Origin: Rhodothermales bacterium
GTDB taxonomy: Bacteria; Bacteroidota; Rhodothermia; Rhodothermales; UBA10348
Assembly (NCBI GenBank): GCA_017643395.1
Contig: JAEPNP010000003.1
Coordinates: forward strand, 380,769-444,768
Reading direction: 5' to 3'
DNA length: 64,000 nt
Each line of letters begins with the position of its first letter. Within the stretch, counting starts at the first letter, position 1. The notes under the pieces are model-generated. The model saw only the letters and a list, made by a program, of their open reading frames with translations, did no database searches and had not been told where the DNA came from. A program made the position numbers and the translations under genes. Of the stretch, positions 61,841 through 64,000 are shown piece by piece.

Positions 61841-63064
61841 TTACCGTTTCAGGTTGACGGTTTCCTGAAGGATCTCGTCCGACGTAGTGATGACCCTGGC
61901 GCCGGCCTGGTAGCCGCGCTGGGCAACGATCATGTCGGTGAATTCCGTCGCGAGGTCCACGTTGGACATCTCAAGTGCACCTGCCACGACGCCGGTCTCG
62001 ACCTCGTTGCCGGCGCGACCGGTGATCATGTTACCGGATGCGGCCGTCGTGCCGTAGAGGCCATCGCCCACATTGTCCAGGCCGTTCGGGTTGTTCACCG
62101 AAGCGACAGCCAGCTGGTAGATGTTCTCTGCCTCACCGTTGGAGTAGTTGAGGGACATCATGCCGTCCGGAGCGATGCTGTAGCCGACCAGCTTGCCGGA
62201 CTGGTAGCCGTCCTGCGAGCGAACGATGGCTGTGTCGTTGCCGGAGTTCTGGGTGATGTTCTCGATGTTGATCTGGAAAGTCGTATTCGAGTCCGTGTAC
62301 TCGGAATCCCAGGTGACGTCAATCGGCGTATTGGAAATCAGCTCACCGTCGGTGTCAAAGTCGAGGGTTCCGGTGGTGGAGGCGAAGGCCGCCGGCGTCA
62401 GGCTGCCGCCGTAGCTGATGTCATAGCTCCACGTGTCGTCTGCAGTCTTCTCGTACGTGATCAGCGCAGTGTGTGCCGTACCCTGATCATCGTAGATGAC
62501 CGTCGAGATGTTCACCTGATCGCCCACGGCTGCGTCGGCAGACAGGTTGCCACCGGTCATGACTTCCTGCGTGGCGCTCGCGTTACTCGACGAGGCCCAG
62601 TTGATGGAGAGATCCACCAGCGCGGACTGGTCGACATTTCCGTTGGCATCAATCTGGAAACCCTGCACGGTGAGGCCGGCCTTGTTCACCAGCAGACCGT
62701 CTTCGTTGAACTCGAAGCGACCGTTTCTGGTCAGCATTTCGCGCTCGCCGTTGGATACGATGAAAAAGCCGTCGCCGTTGAGCGCGAGGTCAGTGGCGTA
62801 GTTTGTGTTTTCCAGGGCGCCCTGGTTCCAGTTGCGGTCGATGGACGAGACCGCAACACCAAAGCCCACAAAGGAGGTGTTGACTGCGGCGCCACGCGAG
62901 CTCCGGTTCGTACCGAGCATGCGCTGTCCGAGGACATCGGTGAATGCCGTACGGCTGCGTTTAAAGCCGATCGTATTCACGTTGGCAATGTTGTTACCGG
63001 TGACGTCCATCTTGGTCTGGTGTGTCTTCAGACCAGAGACACCGGTACGGAGTGAGGAGATCAT
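61841..63064 (-). CDS. flgE: Flagellar hook protein FlgE
   Basis: A 407-residue structural protein of the hook. The N-terminal rod-protein signature (SGLKTHQTKMDVTGNNIANVNTIGFKRSRTAF) and the DLALNGDGFFIVSNGEREMLTRNGRFEFNEDGLLV region are standard. The C-terminal helix (ALEMSNVDLATEFTDMIVAQRGYQAGARVITTSDEILQETVNLKR) matches hook proteins. The central domain is Ser/Thr/Gly/Asp-rich and variable. It follows flgD by 42 nt and has a strong terminator 21 nt after its stop. Confidence 0.96.
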   Translation of the reverse strand: MISSLRTGVSGLKTHQTKMDVTGNNIANVNTIGFKRSRTAFTDVLGQRMLGTNRSSRGAAVNTSFVGFGVAVSSIDRNWNQGALENTNYATDLALNGDGFFIVSNGEREMLTRNGRFEFNEDGLLVNKAGLTVQGFQIDANGNVDQSALVDLSINWASSSNASATQEVMTGGNLSADAAVGDQVNISTVIYDDQGTAHTALITYEKTADDTWSYDISYGGSLTPAAFASTTGTLDFDTDGELISNTPIDVTWDSEYTDSNTTFQINIENITQNSGNDTAIVRSQDGYQSGKLVGYSIAPDGMMSLNYSNGEAENIYQLAVASVNNPNGLDNVGDGLYGTTAASGNMITGRAGNEVETGVVAGALEMSNVDLATEFTDMIVAQRGYQAGARVITTSDEILQETVNLKR

Positions 63065-63106
63065 GGCGGTCTATTGGCGGTTTAGGTTGTCAGTTTGAAT
63101 TCCGAG

Positions 63107-63796
63107 TCAGCTGCCGTCTCCGACGGATCTGACGGCAGCCATACTGACCGGCATCTTGCCGATCCAGAGCATGACTCCCTCGGGTGAGAAGGTGACCCGC
63201 GACACTTTGCCGCGGACCGTGGATTCGGTTGGAACGGGTTCGCCGCTGCTGTCCTTGGCGACGATGCTCGTGCTGTAGGCCCCTTCGGCAACACGGTTGC
63301 CGTGGTCGTCCAGTCCGTCCCACTGGAACGACTGCTCGCCCGAGCCTTGTGCGCCGAGATCTACCGTGCGCAGCAGGAAGCCCGTGCTGTCGCGGATCTC
63401 GATCTGCACGGAGGAGGCAGGACCGGCGAGTTCGAACTCGGTCGTGGATGCCGTCTCTCCATCCCAGTTTACCTGGGAGCCGGGGGCCTCGACAGTCTGG
63501 CCGATGAGGCCCGCGGCCACACCGTTGTTCATGCTGGTGGCCAGCATCGCGTTGGCTTCACCCTGGGCGGCCAGCGTTCCTTCAATATTGATCAGCTGTT
63601 CGACGCTGGTGAACTGGGCCAGCTGCGCTGCAAACTCCTGTCCTTCCAGCGGATTCATCGGGTCCTGATTGCTCAGCTGGGTGACGAGCAGTTTCAGGAA
63701 TTCGTCGCGGCCCATGGCTGCCGACTCGGAAGAAGGCGTCTCCCTTGGGTTGCCCCGAAGGTCGATGGGTGTGATGCCGAGAGGATCGATGGACAT
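63107..63796 (-). CDS. flgD: Flagellar hook-capping protein FlgD
   Basis: A 229-residue scaffold protein required for hook assembly. The N-terminal motif MGRDEFLKLLVTQLSNQDPMNPLEGQEFAAQLAQFTSVEQL is typical. It is followed by the FlgD Ig-like/tudor-like region (VQIEIRDSTGFLLRTVDLG, WDGLDDHGNRVAEGAYS). The same Ig fold, in divergent form, makes up the C-terminal sorting domains of two large secreted proteins in this window. It starts 11 nt after the probable fliK stop. Confidence 0.94.
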   Translation of the reverse strand: MSIDPLGITPIDLRGNPRETPSSESAAMGRDEFLKLLVTQLSNQDPMNPLEGQEFAAQLAQFTSVEQLINIEGTLAAQGEANAMLATSMNNGVAAGLIGQTVEAPGSQVNWDGETASTTEFELAGPASSVQIEIRDSTGFLLRTVDLGAQGSGEQSFQWDGLDDHGNRVAEGAYSTSIVAKDSSGEPVPTESTVRGKVSRVTFSPEGVMLWIGKMPVSMAAVRSVGDGS

Positions 63797-63807
63797 AATG
63801 GTTCGCG

Positions 63808-64000
63808 TCAGCCTACCCAGACGTTGTCGGCACCGCGGCGACCCGACGAATCGGGTTCATCGCCCTCGGTACCGGCGTCAGAGGTGGCAGTGGATTGATT
63901 GCGGTTCGAGGCACCTTCGGTCTCGCGACGTCCCGAACTCTGGTCGGTCTGGGATTCGGATCCAAAGCTGAGGTCCACATCTGCGCCGTACCGGTCCCGG
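63808..64000 (-). CDS. fliK: C-terminal end of probable flagellar hook-length control protein (5' part outside window)
   Basis: The minus strand is open from the window edge to a TGA at 63808-63810, with codon use like the neighbours. The translation starts RDRYGADVDLSFGSESQTDQ and ends in a polar, Ser/Gly/Asp/Arg-rich tail (...DEPDSSGRRGADNVWVG). FliK proteins end with a structured domain followed by a polar tail (VNVNFGSGG-like) and usually sit just before flgD. Too little is visible to prove it; position is the main evidence. Confidence 0.6.
   Translation of the reverse strand, partial: RDRYGADVDLSFGSESQTDQSSGRRETEGASNRNQSTATSDAGTEGDEPDSSGRRGADNVWVG

Overview
The window is a GC-rich, densely packed stretch of bacterial chromosome from what looks like a Rhodothermota/Bacteroidota-type organism (Rhodothermales-like). 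The main evidence is PorV/PorQ-type outer-membrane proteins, secreted proteins ending in a FlgD-like/type-A sorting domain, a TonB receptor with an N-terminal carboxypeptidase-regulatory-like domain followed by a DUF4249-type lipoprotein, a LytS/LytTR pair, fasciclin proteins, and start codons that mostly lack a Shine-Dalgarno sequence. The phylum assignment is an inference from gene content. I see no tRNA, rRNA, CRISPR array, transposase, integrase or prophage gene.

Region by region. 0-3.4 kb: the end of an Asp-box beta-propeller protein with a C-terminal sorting domain, then two PorV/PorQ-like proteins in one operon. 3.4-6.9 kb: a CPBP-type membrane protease, lipA, and a divergent lysine 6-transaminase closed by a bidirectional terminator. 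6.9-11.3 kb: two fasciclin proteins flanking a LytS/LytTR two-component pair, then a secreted LolA-like protein; several strong hairpins separate these units. 11.5-15.4 kb: gyrA with a repetitive acidic tail and a divergent glycerophosphodiester phosphodiesterase. 15.5-28.5 kb: a surface-protein block, with TonB receptor plus DUF4249 lipoprotein, then a giant 2352-residue repeat protein translationally coupled to a PorV/PorQ-like protein and another predicted beta-barrel. 28.5-48.1 kb: housekeeping and accessory genes (msrC-like, photolyase, an LPD29-like small protein, GNAT, membrane-anchored subtilase, dnaG, ppk1, SxtJ-like, MOSC, cytochrome c, glutamine amidotransferase, family III CoA-transferase, fumC, panC, WG-repeat protein, phoH, dapF, PpiD-like chaperone).

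48.3-64.0 kb is a flagellar cluster, all on the minus strand. In transcription order it reads (fliK end)-flgD-flgE-terminator-small gene-motA-motB-fliL-fliM-fliN/Y-fliO-fliP-fliQ-fliR-flhB-flhA-flhF-flhG-small membrane protein-fliA. It supplies the export gate, switch, stator, hook and sigma-28.

The most interesting signal is the repeated association of a large secreted protein carrying a FlgD-like C-terminal domain with PorV/PorQ-type proteins encoded directly downstream (0-3.4 kb and 18.8-28.5 kb). This suggests dedicated cargo-plus-shuttle modules of a type IX-like secretion route. The second is the joint divergence of FlhF and FlhG: FlhF lacks canonical SRP-GTPase motifs and FlhG lacks an N-terminal activator helix.
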